From contig CP136065.1 of NCBI GenBank assembly GCA_032622095.1, forward strand, positions 62,043,094 through 62,107,093: DNA of 64,000 nt. The letters run 5' to 3'. Under the pieces are notes generated by a model. That model was not told where the DNA came from and searched no databases. It saw only the letters and a list, made by a program, of their open reading frames with translations. This document shows, one piece after another, positions 25,801-40,900 of the stretch. Source of the stretch: Siphonodentalium dalli. Taxonomy: Eukaryota; Mollusca; Scaphopoda; Gadilida; Siphonodentaliidae. The position numbers were made by a program, and so were the translations under genes. Every line of letters starts with the position of its first letter. The stretch's first letter is position 1.

Positions 25801-28196
25801 AACACTTTCACTATACTCGAGAATTTTTTTTAAAACATGGAGCTATGGTCTATATTGTACACTCTTCCACTGACGTTCTTTTGAAACTAGGAACCCCAAA
25901 TCCCTATCCAGTAACTCAAATAAAGATACCTTTCCATACATATGATACATTGATAAAGTAAGAGGTGATGCAGGAAAATGTAAACCGTGATGCGGGCAGA
26001 CATCATGCCCATGTTGCAGTTTACTTCGACACCATGCAGTGTCATATGAAATGGTCAATTTTCCAACTTAAATGCAACAAATTCCAATATCACTGTTTAC
26101 TCAATATTTGCCCCTCAGCGGGGTTAATAGGATGACCAGCGTGGTACTGTAATGCCTTAAATAATCGACTCCTTAACCACAGCAGAATGATGGGTAATTC
26201 CTGTAAAGGAATGGTTAACCTCGAGCAGACATCTACCAGGCCATTGACATTAAACATTTCGGAGTGTTTGATTCAATTGGGACCTCTGGGATACCATCTG
26301 GAGAACTACAGGAAGTCTGGGCTATTACATACAATCAACATTTGCGTCTGTTCCCTCGTGGCAAGTCCGAGTTTAAATGACCTGTCTGGGTCATTTGGTA
26401 CATGAGTGACATGACAGAATCTTAGGCTCATGTTCCATCTTGCCTGACAAAATCTCAGACACAGGGACCAGCCCAGAAGGTGACTTGGGAGACTATCTTG
26501 TACCTAAATTGTGCCACTTCTCCATATTTTAGTCCCAAGGATCCAGAAAATTTGAAAAGGGGGGGCGCTATGTATTTTTGTATATATGATGCAAAGCATC
26601 ATCTGAAGAGCGGCGAGTGTGGGGGAGAGCACGAGAGGGGGGTTTAACCCCCTCTCCTAGGTGGGGGTCCGGGGGAAGTTTTGCGTATACTACATTCAAA
26701 ACGACGCGTTTTCCTGTGTTCTGGGCCCAGTTTATATTGCTTTATATTAGGCATATATGGAGCGAGTGACAATAACATTCAGTACAATTACGGTATACTA
26801 TGGAGGGTTAGTGATGGAAGATCAAAGCTTCTTTGAACAGTGAACTTATTTTCTGAAAGTCTGCAAATGATAGTGAATTATCTGGGCGACATGATTATTT
26901 TGGCGCGCCGGACATGCCCATGGAATATAAACCCCCGGAATCACCGAGTCGCCTATGGTTTGGGCTGGTGCATGGGAGAATATTTTGTAATTCAGAATGA
27001 ATAATCGCAAAATCATGGCTTCTAGACAGTACTAGTATAGAGGTGTTTCGGCTGGCAATGCATCTATCCAACCACTTTTAAAATTCCGCATTGACCATGC
27101 TGATTTTTTCAGTTTTACTTCTAATAGCCATCAGCTTCATGATACACCAGCAAAATAAGTCATTAATACAAGCCAAATGGGTGGTCCGATCACACTCCAA
27201 TCATGTACTCGTTTTATTAGTATATATAAACAGTTTTTCACCAAAAAATATCTGACACCGAACTGATTAACTAGTATTCCAATCCCCAATTCATCTACAT
27301 TATGGTTGCATCCATAATGTTAATTAAAATATTGTATATAGATTAATATTTGTTGTGTAAGTGTTTGGGTTATGAATAAAAATATGTTCAGTCAATCAAC
27401 TGACTAATGACGATAACAACACATGGAAACCGATGTTTTGAAGGACTCGTGACTTTTTATTAAGCAATGGCAGATGCATATTTGTCGTGATCTAAAGATG
27501 TCTTGTTATCACACATTTGTTCAAATTAGGGTGTAACAACATGTGATGGAAGATATAACCAATTTTAAATGCCATGCATATATACCATTGGAAACGAACC
27601 AGGAATGTATTTCTATATAAATAATTCGAAAATATGCTATGTATATGGTAGATGTATACCATAGTAGTATGGCGTATGTGCCTTTAGCTACTCTCTTTAC
27701 GATGATGCTGCCACCAGTGCGTTTTATAGTCCGAGAGTTGATCGAACTACATTATATAACCTAGAGTGCACTGTAGATGACTCATGTTTATCATTCATTT
27801 GTTCTTAACATATAGATGGAATTGTCTAAATTTTGACTCCACTTTTAGAATTGCTATATTTATTTTTGATAGAAATATTCAGTGTTGAAATTTCGGGCGC
27901 CCAAAACTTGGCGCCGGGCGAGATATTTTCCGACACTCTGATACAAAATGGCGCAGAAATTGTTTGCTCTGCATGGCGAAAAATAGCCCGGGGGCCCTCA
28001 TCTCGGGATGTTCGCTTCGCCCCTTGCATGGCTATACATATCGCGTGGAATACCAAATTGAAGTCATTTCAACCCACAGTTAAAATAACTATACGTTTTA
28101 GTAATGTAAACTGCTGTATTTGCATGCGTGTTAGCAATATTCGGAATCTTCGGGCGACCGAGACAAATGGCGCCAGAACACCTCACAAAATTTCCT

Positions 28197-28230
<34 letters not shown>

Positions 28231-31200
28231 TTGGATCCGCCCTTGAAGACTTCTCCAATTTGCAACTTCTAGGATGGTCGCTTGTTAAAAAATTATGTGG
28301 GGACCCCTGTGGATCAGACAGTAAGTTGCATATCACATTAGCGGCGAGATATACGAAGCTTGTATATTATGCTCACGTGTGTATACACGGCATATACTAA
28401 AGCAATGCACATTGGATTTATTGCATGTGTATTGAGTTTAGTGTGCCTGTCATTTGCAGAATGAGGTCCCCAGATTGTGAATTTAGTGATGCTATCACGC
28501 ATAACTGGCTAGCATCACCAAATTCACGCTCTGGGGCCCTCATTCTGCATGGCCTCATATGCTATGGGAGACATAAACACAGATTTAAGTTCCCAAATGG
28601 TGAATATTGGGATTAGAATCTTTGTGAAGAAGTTTCTATAGAAATTTGATAATAAAGAAACTTTCCAGAGAAGATGAGGCCTAAGCAGAATGAGGTCCCC
28701 AGAGGGTGAATTTAGTGATACTAGCCCGCTATGTGGGATAGTGTCACTAAATACACCCTCTGGGACCTCATTCTGCAAATGACGGGCACACTAAACTCAG
28801 GCTTGTTCTGCATATTACTCCGACACTTTCGATTTACTGAAGATATTATGCAGAGGTCCAGGGAGTTAACACTGTTGATTAACACTTTATAACCCTTTGG
28901 TGACTCCAGTAGTGTTCTTTAAGGTGCACACACCCAAGAGTGTACACATGTCAGCAATTAATGTTCGTGTCACTAGATTCTATAAAAGAAGTATAATCTA
29001 TTAAGATAGACAGATAGACAGATATATGTTGATGTTTGGAGATGATGTGATTTGATTTAACAATTTGTTGAGCTCTCCCTGGATAATGATAATCTCCGAA
29101 GAGGATTCTGTGACACTCGTTTGTTCCCAGACAATTGACAATAAATATTTAATGCTTGTCTGATCCACTTACACCGTGTGTTTGATTACATGCGTTATCT
29201 GGAAAATTCAATAAGTCACATGTCTTTGGACATCACGAACATAACTTCAGGTTACACTGGTGTAAATATGGTTCGGACATCTAGCGGATGTGGAGGATAT
29301 TATTGGAGAGAATGAAAGACACTGGGCCCTGATCGGTCAACAATAGCCTTGTGTGGTTTTAGCATAAAAAATGCATCAAACCTCTTCCATAGGAATTAAC
29401 CCTTTGAAGAGAAGTTTGGATTTTGTGATGTGATCTGAAAAATTACATTATATTTTTAGTGTGGTTTTGAAACTAGTTACAAAACACAAGATTTAAAGGC
29501 GAATTCTCTGCTTGTCAGATATATAATTTTTTTTGCATAAAAAGTAACCGCAAATGTCAATCTTTTAGATTTAAAGAAAATTCGGGACCTGGGTAAGAGC
29601 TTTCCAATGAATGGCAAGAAGCCATATTTCCGACTAAATCCTGAAAAATTACCTGTAATTCTGCTGTGGTTAAGGAGTCAATCATTTAGGGCATTACTTT
29701 AAATGCCCCTTTATATTATATATGTGTTTGAGAGTTTTGCCAATTGGAACTTATTTCCATGGTTTACTCTTCACAAACTCACAATTCAATCTGGTGTGGT
29801 GGGCTTCCCTCCATGTTGGGGACGTGGGCTTATTAACCCTTTCTATACTAAATGGAATCTCCCAGCTATTTATAATAGTGTATATTGGATTGGTCTATTA
29901 ATTTGGAGGGGTGTTCATGATATATAAGCAGATGACAGACAGAAAAACTCCAAGAGCATAAGAGTTCAGCTATGGTCGTTGAACTTATTATCTAAACATT
30001 TCCTAAGGGAATTACTGATCAATGAGCATTTTGTATAGGAAGGGTTAAAGATGGTCTATCTCTTCCTAAACAAGTTTTATATAGATTCCTGGGTATAAAA
30101 TAATAAATATATTTCAAAGACCCCTGTCTGGAAATGCTTCTATCAATTAATCATTGATTTTATTTTTTTCAAAATTTAGTTCTAAGTATATTATTTTAGC
30201 CCAAATTTTTTTTTTTTAAATTTAGCCAGGAACCCTGAACAAAATATGCAACTATAATTAGTATATCATGGGCACATGTTTGTAATTTCATCCTGTTTTA
30301 TATCACTTAATCCCATTGTATTACAACTGAGATTTATATAATACTTCTATATTAGGTAGGTGCACAGCATTGTGTCTAAAATCCTCATTCAATCAGACTG
30401 TATAATTCAGCACATAGTTACAATGCATATTGTTTACACAACCTCCACCCATCACCCAGCTGTGTTAAGCATCCACCCATCACCCAGCTGAGTTAGGTGT
30501 TGAGGGTTGTTGTGAAAACACCCGCCTTGATAGATTATACAAACACCAGCTGGAAGCCAGGAGTTTGTTTTCTTGATTGCCTCCTTGTTAAGAGATTATG
30601 TATATATTATATACAGCATTATTTACAAATATGGTGAATCAGCCTATCAAAAGATCCACCACTACCAGGAAAAATAAATTGAACACCAAAAAAAAAAAAA
30701 GCGTTACAAATTGCTACCTTATTTTCTTTCTTTTTTTCTTGTTTGTTTCAATAAAGCTCTAAAAATGAGGGTTGAAGGAGTAGACCTCTCGGTCTATTCG
30801 ACCATCCGGTGGTTAGCCCCCCCCAAATCACATTCTCATTACATGGTGAACAGTATATGTAACGAAATTGAATGTCACATGCATATGGACGCATTAAATG
30901 TTTATAAGTGTGTCATTGTTATACTCGATAAAATTAAACAAATGACATAATCAATTTTATGATCGAAGTAATTGTTTAAAATAGATTGGGGTTTTCCCCC
31001 CATGTTGCAATGATGTATATTATTATGTAATGCGCAGTATTAAGATAGGCCACACTTTGGGCAAACATAAGTACAAAATATCATAGTAAAAGCCGTAAAT
31101 CTCATATCCTTCATAATTTCATACCCGGTTAAGACTGAACTGCAGCCACCTGAGTTCTGACCTGACAGACAATCATGTAAAACAATTCCCCTTCTGTTTA

Positions 31201-31933
31201 TGTGGGGAACTCGAGACAACTTACCACTATCTCTTTGAGTGTACATTTTATCAAGAGGCCAGATGGGAACTATATGATTCACTACCCAATGTTGTCCTAT
31301 CTGAGAATACTCTATTACGGGGATCAAGGGAGCTTAGTCTTCGTGAAAACAAACAAATATTTAATGCAGTACAGACATATATTATGAAAACAAAAAGATT
31401 CCCATGATTTGAACGAGTAACAAATTGCTTTGGATTCCGGTCGCGTTATGCGGCAGCAAGATATTCCCCAGAATATATGTAGCACTAAATGCCTTCCGAT
31501 AACGATTACTTTGTATATTACTTACTTGGTATTAGCCTGCACATACATGAAACGATTCCACATGAGGGATGCTCCGAAATTCACAGTGAACACCCTTGAA
31601 ATGGGAATTGTCCTGTTTCGGGTTAGTGCTGCTGAATACGTACTTGTTCTCACGAAATATAGATATTCCACGAAATACTTTGATTATGAACACTCGTAGC
31701 CGTGTGTGTCTGTTCAATTAATTACTTTTTGACGAATGGAACCAGTTAACAGCCAACGTGATTGACCCCCTCCCATGGCTTCTGATGCATGCAACTTACT
31801 ATAGACGAGCATAATTGTAACCACGCAACAACTCAATTATTCCCCACCACTGTCATCATTTCACGATTCATCTGTCCCCCACGTCTTCTGCTCTCTCACC
31901 CTCTTGCTCTCTCTCTCTCTCTCTCTCTCTCTC

Positions 31934-31975
<42 letters not shown>

Positions 31976-34900
31976 TCTCCCTACATCATGCTATTCCTAA
32001 CACTATATTCTTCCTTTTTCCATCCCTAACTCAAATGTAGTTATATATCTCTACTCCTCCTAAACCATTATTTCATTCCCTTCCCATCTGATCGATACCC
32101 CTCCCTCACTTATTGAGGAAGGGACATGTCGCCAAAGAGGAGAAGACTTCATATAAGCCCTCGGGCTTGTTGTCTGATCCTCATTTCCAAAATTAACTCT
32201 TATATGTTGTATATTTATGTCATCTGTGTATTATGTCAATTATTTGGTTTGGAAATAAAAATATGTTTACACAAGTACAAAATTTCTTTGCTTACAAACA
32301 TTCATTTAACCATCCTCCCTCCCCAATATTCTGTTAGCAGCTTGAGATTTATGTTTGATCTCGCACTAATTAGTTTTCTTGAAGTTCACAACTTCTTATT
32401 ATAGCTGTGATCATTATAATTAATACAATATGTTATTGATGCTAGATATGTTTATTGATCATAATTACATATTAGAAAGCGAGAGAGGCAGTTATTGCCC
32501 CCCACCTTCTTGACATTTATTATATTTTGTTCACGTTGACTATTGGTTGTTTACGTTTATAATAATAAACAGCCCATTTGAATCTGAACTATAGTGTTTG
32601 TTGTCAATGAACAATCTTATCCTTTGAGTGCCCTATTGGCCTTGTATATAGACATACTTAAGATTCTGAAGAAAATAAAAGTAAAAAAACTTATAGCAAG
32701 AAAGTACAAAACAATAAAAAAAAAATTAAATAAAGTGGAAAAAAAAAAGCAAATACAAAAGAAAAACAAGACTAAAAATATTAACAAAATCAAAGACAGA
32801 CTTATGTTCTTAATTGTTTAATACTACAAAATAAATTATAAAACAATATGTGCTATGGTTAGATTGATGAAACAAAATGCAACCAGGTGCACTCTATTGC
32901 ATCTAAATCCCTATTCATTCAGAGTGTATAATCCAGCACATGTTTACATTGTTTGCTCAACCCCCACCCATCACCCAGCTGAGTTAGGTGTTGAGGGATG
33001 TTGTGAAAACACTACTTTGATGGATTATACAAACACCAGCTGGGAGCCAGGAGTGATGCTTTACCATTCAAATCTGCTTTGACAACAATATGCAACCTGT
33101 GCCTATTGTTTTCATACTGCTTCAAAAGGTGTTGAAATTTATTTTTATCAACAACGAGCTAATACCTCATACTCTATAGGGCAGCATGAGTAGGTATATG
33201 TCATGTGATATTCTATAAATGTATCAGGTTCTCCAGTTTTGGATCATAAAACATCTGCTATCCTTACAAGGTGGTATCATCTGGCAGTTACAGCATATGA
33301 ACATTGTATTATAAATATGGGTTGGAAGGCAATTTGTCGCAGAAAAATTGGTTTCTCAGAGAGGAAGTTTGGTTTGAAAGTGCTCTCCGTCATAGAGAAA
33401 GGTCTGGTGAATTTGTTTTGTTTTAATTTTTTTCTGATGAAGAAATTAATTTGATAAACTTTTGACTCTCAGAAATAAAACAAAATTGGGATTTATTTTT
33501 TAAAGTTCTTCAATTAAACAAATATTGGGATGTGAGCTGTGTATTAATTAATTAAATCAAGCTCATTTTACTATCATGGCCTCTGCTATCCTTACAAGGT
33601 GGTATCATCTGGCAGTTACAGCATATGAACATTGTATTATAAATATGGGTTGGAAGGCAATTTGTCGCAGAAAAATTGGTTTCTCAGAGAGGAAGTTTGG
33701 TTTGAAAGTGCTCTCCGTCATAGAGAAAGGTCTGGTGAATTTGTTTTGTTTTAATTTTTTTCTGATGAAGAAATTAATTTGATAAACTTTTGACTCTCAG
33801 AAATAAAACAAAATTGGGATTTATTTTTTAAAGTTCTTCAATTAAACAAATATTGGGCTGCGAGCTGTGTATTAATTAATTAAATCAAGCTCATTTTACT
33901 ATCATGACCTAGCTAGTCTTGATTAACAGCTACTTCAAATGACCAAAAAGTATAATATCAGACACATGGATAAAGAACTTCTTGCTCATTACCTCAACCC
34001 TGTTTTAATTATTGAAATTATTGTTTGTTTTTTTATTCTATAAAAATTTAGCAAGTTCATTCAAATGCTACTGAAACATATAAATCAAATCTTCACAGTC
34101 ATATATCGCAAAACACCATTTTTTTTTGGACACAAGAACCAAAAGTTCATTTGAACTCAGAACTGGAAAGTATGTCTAGAAATGAGTACATATATCCCCG
34201 AGTGCTACAGACAATGATTATAAATTTATAACCACCCAATGATCACACCTGACCCTTCTCTAATTTCAGCTCTCTTCGAGGCAGTCGAACACCAGGATCT
34301 AGATCTAGTTAAAGTAATTCTCGCCTCAAACGAAATAGAAATAAATTGGTGAGTTATATTCTAATAACAGTCAATCAATTTTATATAATTCAAGGACTCT
34401 CGCTTCAGACAAAAAAATCTTAGTAACAAGATTGAACACTAATTTCCTTCCTGTCCGCCTTGCTAATTTTTAGACTTTTTTCTAACAGAGATTGTTCTAG
34501 CCTGAGGGAAGTAAAGGCAGGAATGTTTAAGAGTCTGAACACTATGTTACATCAATTGATTGTCAAGACTTCACTTCTGTTGAGCTTTAATTAAAGGGAT
34601 TGTACTCAAATTTTCTGTATTTGTTTAGCCTGAAGTAATAACAAGAACTTTACCAATATATGCCAAGTATGAGTACTAATCGAAATGGACCTCGCTCTGG
34701 AATAAATCATGTTAGTCGACCAAAATCTGACAACTTTCACTGTACTGATTATGACAGGATTCAGTACGAATCGGCGGGAATAAATATATTTTACGGATGG
34801 CAGCAAAACCTGAATGCAATGAATGTCATGAAGATATTCTCATACAATTTTCAGAATAATGTATCAAATTAAATGTTACATTATGTGCATATTGCTCCCA

Positions 34901-37900
34901 GAATTGTATTAGTTTTATTCTATAGTGAGAGAGTGTCTTGATTGCATTTGGCGACATTTGCAGATAAAATGACTTTCACTTTAACAGTAATTTTTACATA
35001 ATAATGGTTTGAACATGTGAAATCCTGTCAGTGGAGAGATATATAATACAAATAAGAAAAAAATCTATCTAATTTTCCATGTTCATCTGATTATTAATCA
35101 TTATTTTACACACATATTTGATTTTCACATTTACCCATTGTTAATGCCTTATTATGTCCCTTTTAATTGTGTTTAGTTATGAATTTGAAAATAATGAAGA
35201 AAGTGAGTAATAATTTTAAAAGTTGCAACATTCTGATTGTTATTTCAATCTGAGTGTATAATATCTTAAAGCCACATGGCGGTTTGTGCTCCAAAATACA
35301 CATTTTTCCAGGTATTGAAATAGGTCAATAAATATCTTAACTACCTTTCTACGAGCATTCTGAATCAAAAAGACGCATTGAAGTAATGAAATTACAACAA
35401 TGAACACAGTGTTTGGGTCCGAAACATAAAACAGCCATTTGCCCGACATGGAACAGAAAATAGCATTCCGTGTTAGTCTATACCTGATATGGTAGAACTA
35501 TAAAGAGCATTTGTCTGACTTCTAGCGAAAAATTGAAAATGCCTGGAAAATGGCTGTGACTTTGGCAAGTGTTTTTCAGAGCGTATGAAGCTGGTATATC
35601 AATATTAATGTATTTATCAACCTATTGTAACTGTCCCTCCAAATAAAGTAGAAAAAATTTGGATGTTCGAATAAGCCATGTCCGTTTGAAGATGCATTTG
35701 AAGAAATGTTGTTATTTTTGCATCTTGATGATATTGGGGTGCAACTGATCGGATTGAGTACATGGAGGAGAATGAATTAGAATCAATGCTAAATTGGTCA
35801 GTATTAATTTCAGTTTGAACAACGAAAGTCTCACTGCGCTGGATGTGGCTGTTATGACCAACAACATACCGATGGCCAAATTACTGCTTCAACATGGAGC
35901 GAGGGAGAGTCCACTCTGTGAGTATTAACCCTTTCAGTGCCAGGTCCGATTTTTGTATCAACCCATATACCCTGTGCCAATGCATTCTCTTATATATGCG
36001 AGTCGACCATAGGTCGCCTCGCATATATAAGAGAATGCATTGTCCTAACAATTTTTCATCATTTGTTATTATTTTTTACAATTTTAATAATTTTTTGTTA
36101 TATTCTTTAACAAACTTATTTTGTAGGTTTAGTGCCAGGGAATCTTACGTTTTTCATGGGCATCAAAATTATTACTATGAATACTTGGTGATAGTTTTGA
36201 GTTATAACATGCCCCTAAGGTTTTAACCAGTTTGTTTTTAAATTCGCTATAGCATGCTTACGCATACCCAAACAAAATTCAACCCAAAAAAATCTAAAAA
36301 TTTTACAGACCGTAAATTAGGGCCGATGAGATCGGCCCCTGGCACTGAAAGGGTTAAAGACATGGATGGCCTTTGTTATAGGTTATAATTTAGGTATAGC
36401 AGTTAGCAAAATTTGAATTTCCCAAAGAATATACTAATAGTATAGTATAATGATAGTATGAATGTGATATTACCCACAAAACACACTTTGTGTGAGCCGA
36501 GCATTTGTTTATATATAGCATGTAAATAGTGAGTGATAAGCAAAACACTGAACACCATGGCGATTTTTTAGGAGAGTGATTCACCGTGACCCATTCAACA
36601 CCAGAATCTTGAGTCGTGTGTATTAACGAGCACTATACCAATATATTGGAAACAATTTGGTGGCCCTTTCTATCCAAAATTCACTTATTGCATATTGGGA
36701 TCTCCCTGGTGTTTTTGCTTATCGCATACTCTTTACATACTGTTTGTTTACATAACATGGCATTTGTTTACATAACACAGAGTACTAACATGTAATTCAT
36801 GCGATAATTATCATTGGTATAAGAATAAAGTTTGTCTATAATACTATATTCTTTCTGTTTATGGCAGTTTTAATGTTTGTGTCTATTTTAATTGCAATAC
36901 CGACTGCCAATGCTTACCGTATCTTTAATACCATAGTCTTAGATAAACTTGACTCTGATGTAAAGTGTCGTAAATGTGCCTTTCTTAAACTTGATATTCT
37001 AAACTATTTTTTTAATTTGTCTGAGTGCTATGAGGGCTTTAAAATGATATACCTTCATGTGTATATATTTTTCAATTTCAGTCCAGAATCATGAAAACAG
37101 GGCATCAAGGTTAGACATGTTGGCATCCGAAGCAAAAAAGAAAGTTGTAGAGCTGACGTCAATCGTCCTGAATGGATCATCGGGTAGCACCTCTAATAGT
37201 ATCCAAAAGGTAAGTTTAAACTAACATAGCATGTTCGATCCACAAAGTTATGTATATATAATTTGTTAAGAGGTATCTCAAAACATACATTCGCAGGTGA
37301 TTTCCAAACAAACTTGTCTACATAGCGCTGAGGAAAAAAAGTGTGTTGTTTCTTATTTTTCGGTGAATTTGAGGTCGTTTCGTTTGTACTGGTTAAATTT
37401 TTTATTCTGAAACATTGGAAAATTGATGTAACAGCTGAATGGTTATTTGCACTTGGAATTTTGACAGCAATAACATATAATATTAATAACAAAGTTAAAG
37501 TAATATTATACCCGGAGTATATGACCCTTTAACCACAGCAGAATTATGGGAAATTTTTCAGGATTTAGTCAGACTAAATCCTGAAATTTCCCATAATTCT
37601 GCTGTTGTTTAGGGGTCGATTATTTAGGACATTACCTTATGACACCACATTTATATACTTTTCTTGTTTTTATCAGGAGAACGAGAGACAATTGACTCAC
37701 TGGGAGTTCAAGTATAGCTTGCTAAATCGACTGAAGGCTGGATACGAACATGCAAGTAAGTACTAATATAAACAATCAATATAGTACACCGATTTACCTA
37801 TTATTGTTACTTACAAAATAATCCTTACATAACACCCACTTGCCAATAATTGTTGCCTATAAAACAATCCTTATAGTGCACCGACTTACCATTAATAGTC

Positions 37901-40900
37901 GCCTATAAAACAATTCTTAAAGTACACCCACTTACTGTAACCTATAAAACAATCCATATACTAGTAGTATGCCAACTTACCTGTAATTGTTACCTGTAAA
38001 ACAATCCATATATTACCCCCACTTACCTATAATTGTTACCTGTAAAACAATCCATATATTACCCCCACTTACCTATAATTGTTACCTGTAAAACAATCCA
38101 TATATTACCCCCACTTACCTATAATTGTCATTATAAAACAATTGTTATATTACGTTGATCCTGGAATTTAGTGTACTTTTGTCATTCACCTAAATTGTTT
38201 TTAAATTGCACATTTATAAGAGAATGCACTGGCACAGAATCTTTAATGCTGTATCAGCGCAGCTCCCATCATGGGCCATGAAAAAGAGTTTCATAGACAT
38301 TTTGTTTTGTTCTTGGAAGCGCTGCCGGAGAGGGGGGTATAGAAGTTAAATCATCTTTGAACAAAAACAGCACATTTATTTTAGGGTGCAGTGTTTCTAA
38401 CATATGTCCAATTTTCAATTGCAGAAAAACCAGATGCACCAACTAATGTAACGTTAATGGTGTGCAGCAGTTCATCAATATACGTCAAATTCAGCGAACC
38501 ACTCAACCACAACGGTGCAGTCGTTACCAAATATAGAGGTATGTAAATAAGCCTGAAAATATGGCACCCATAGGGTGAAATTATTGACGATACCCCGCAC
38601 AGCACTCATACTCTGCAGACCTCATTCTGAATGATCTGCTATGGGAGATCTAAACACAGATTTAAGTTCCCAGATGGTGAAGATGGTGATGTACAAACAT
38701 TGAGCACCTTGATTGTGCACTGTGCCATCTGCAAATTTAGGGATATACTAACACTAATTAAACTAAAGAAGAAAAAGATAATTCTAAAAATACTATAGAA
38801 CTTTTTAATTTGATAATAAAGATATTTTCCAGATAAGATGATGCCTAATCAGAATGAGGTCCCAAGATGGTGAATTTTGTGATGCTACCATCACTAAATT
38901 CACCCTCTGGGGACCTCATTCTGCAAATGTAGGCACCATATTTTCATTTCATTCCTGAGCCCAGTGCATAGGAGAATGATGATTATCTAACTGAGATATC
39001 CCATCAATGAACATGTAATAAATAATTATTATTTTTCAGTGGAGTGGAGTCTATCAGAGGATTTTGTGTCTCTTGCTGGTAAGACAATCATAGATGACGT
39101 CCGCTATATGGAGACTGAGATTCAGAATCTAAAGAACGGCACAAAGTACTACATTCGAGTAGCAGCGGTTAACATGAAGGGCATCGGGCCGTATGCTGCA
39201 TCCAATCCACTATATGCTGTCCCATCAAGTAAGTTGTGGTCAAATCAGTTATCAGTTAACCCTTCCATGACTGGAGCTTCCTGAAATTTTGTGAAAACCA
39301 CCCTGTGCCAATGCATTCTCTTATATATGTGAGTCTCCGATAGGGATATAAGAGAATACTTTGGCCTAACAATATTTACTGTGACCTCGCATATATAAGA
39401 GAATGCACTTGCACAGGATATTTAACCCTTTCAGTGCCAGGAGCCGATCTCATCAGCCCTAATTTACGGTCTGTAAAATCCGCCCTAAAAAAATAAAAAA
39501 CATTTTTTATAGATTTTTTTGGGGTATGCTTAAGCATGCTATAGCGAATTTAAAAACAAACTGGATAAAACCTTAGGGGCATGTTATAACTTAAAACTAT
39601 CACCAAGTATTCACAGTAATAATTTTGATGCCCATGAAAAACGTAAGATTCCCTGGTACTAAACCTACAAAATAAGTCTATTAAAGAATATAATAAAAAA
39701 ATTTAAAAATTGTAAAAAATTGTAAAAAATAATAACAAATGATGAAAAATTGTTAGGCCAATGCATTCTCTTATATATGCGAGGCGACCTATGGTCGACT
39801 CGCATATATAAGAGAATGCATGCATTGGCACAGGGTATATGGGTTGATACAAAAATCGGACCTGGCACTGAAAGGGTTAATGCTGCACCAGAGCAGCTTC
39901 CATTATGGAAGGGTTAAACATACTAGTATTTTGTTTTATATGGTTCTAACATGTTTTAAGAAGCTCTATACATTATTAGCCAAGATCAAAGAACCTGATT
40001 ACTTTGATAATAAACGTTTTAGATTCGATAAATTCAAATTTCAAACTTGGGTTGCTAGAAAAATGGATTCGGCATGCGTAATTTCGTTATTGGAGAACTG
40101 TAACATCAATATACATGTAATGAAAACAAATTTGATCTACACTAATGCCCTCAGTGAGGGCTTTCCGATGAATGGCAACAAGCCATATTTCCGACTAAAT
40201 CCTGAAAAATTACCCATAATTCTGTTGTGGTTAAGGGGTCGATTATTTAGAGCATTACTGTACATGTAATGAAAACAAATTTGATCTATTTCTCCATGTT
40301 CGTGGTGGTGATTTTTTTACAGACTTTTATATTTTTTGCACATTTATCCACTGAGTGCCTTGGTCCCTTTAAAAAATCATGCCTGAACATTACTATTGTG
40401 AATTTCAGATTGGCGGGATTTGGAAGGGAAGGAGCACAGACTTACTGGGAAGCTCGAATCTTTGGAGCAGATCTTCAAACAGATCCGAACAATGAGGCAT
40501 CCAACTTCTGCAGAAATCAAAGGTATGGTCAAGGTCATCTAACTGTTTTTTGTTTTGTTTTTGTTAAAGTTTTTATTCAGAGTAATTCCCTAGTTGTTGT
40601 ATAAGTAACTAATCATTGATTGAATTGATGACTGGTTCCTTTATGGGCCAAGGCAAGAAAAGCTTTGTATACAGATATATATATATATATGTTTCTTTTT
40701 CTGTCTGAATATTTCATCTTGAAATGTGATGGAAATGCTACTAAATTTATTTTCTTTATTTACAAAATACTCATTGCCAAACAGTCAATTTGGAAAGGCT
40801 CAGATAATTAGTTCAACAAGAGCTACGCTGGGCGTGCAAAATACGCCCTGGGGGAAAAAAGGGGCATATCTCTGGTAAAAATTGGCGGACGGAACTCAAA

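Noticed and set aside
27826-28400. Several overlapping frames with poly-Pro or poly-Gly
   Set aside because: Forced by a C-tract of about 30; no consistent frame or domain.
31789-32040. Ser/Leu-rich 83-codon frame
   Set aside because: Produced by a CT dinucleotide tract.
33239-33782. Paired frames with AILTRWYHLAVTAYEHCIIN
   Set aside because: Same non-coding tandem duplication read twice; no start context or domain.
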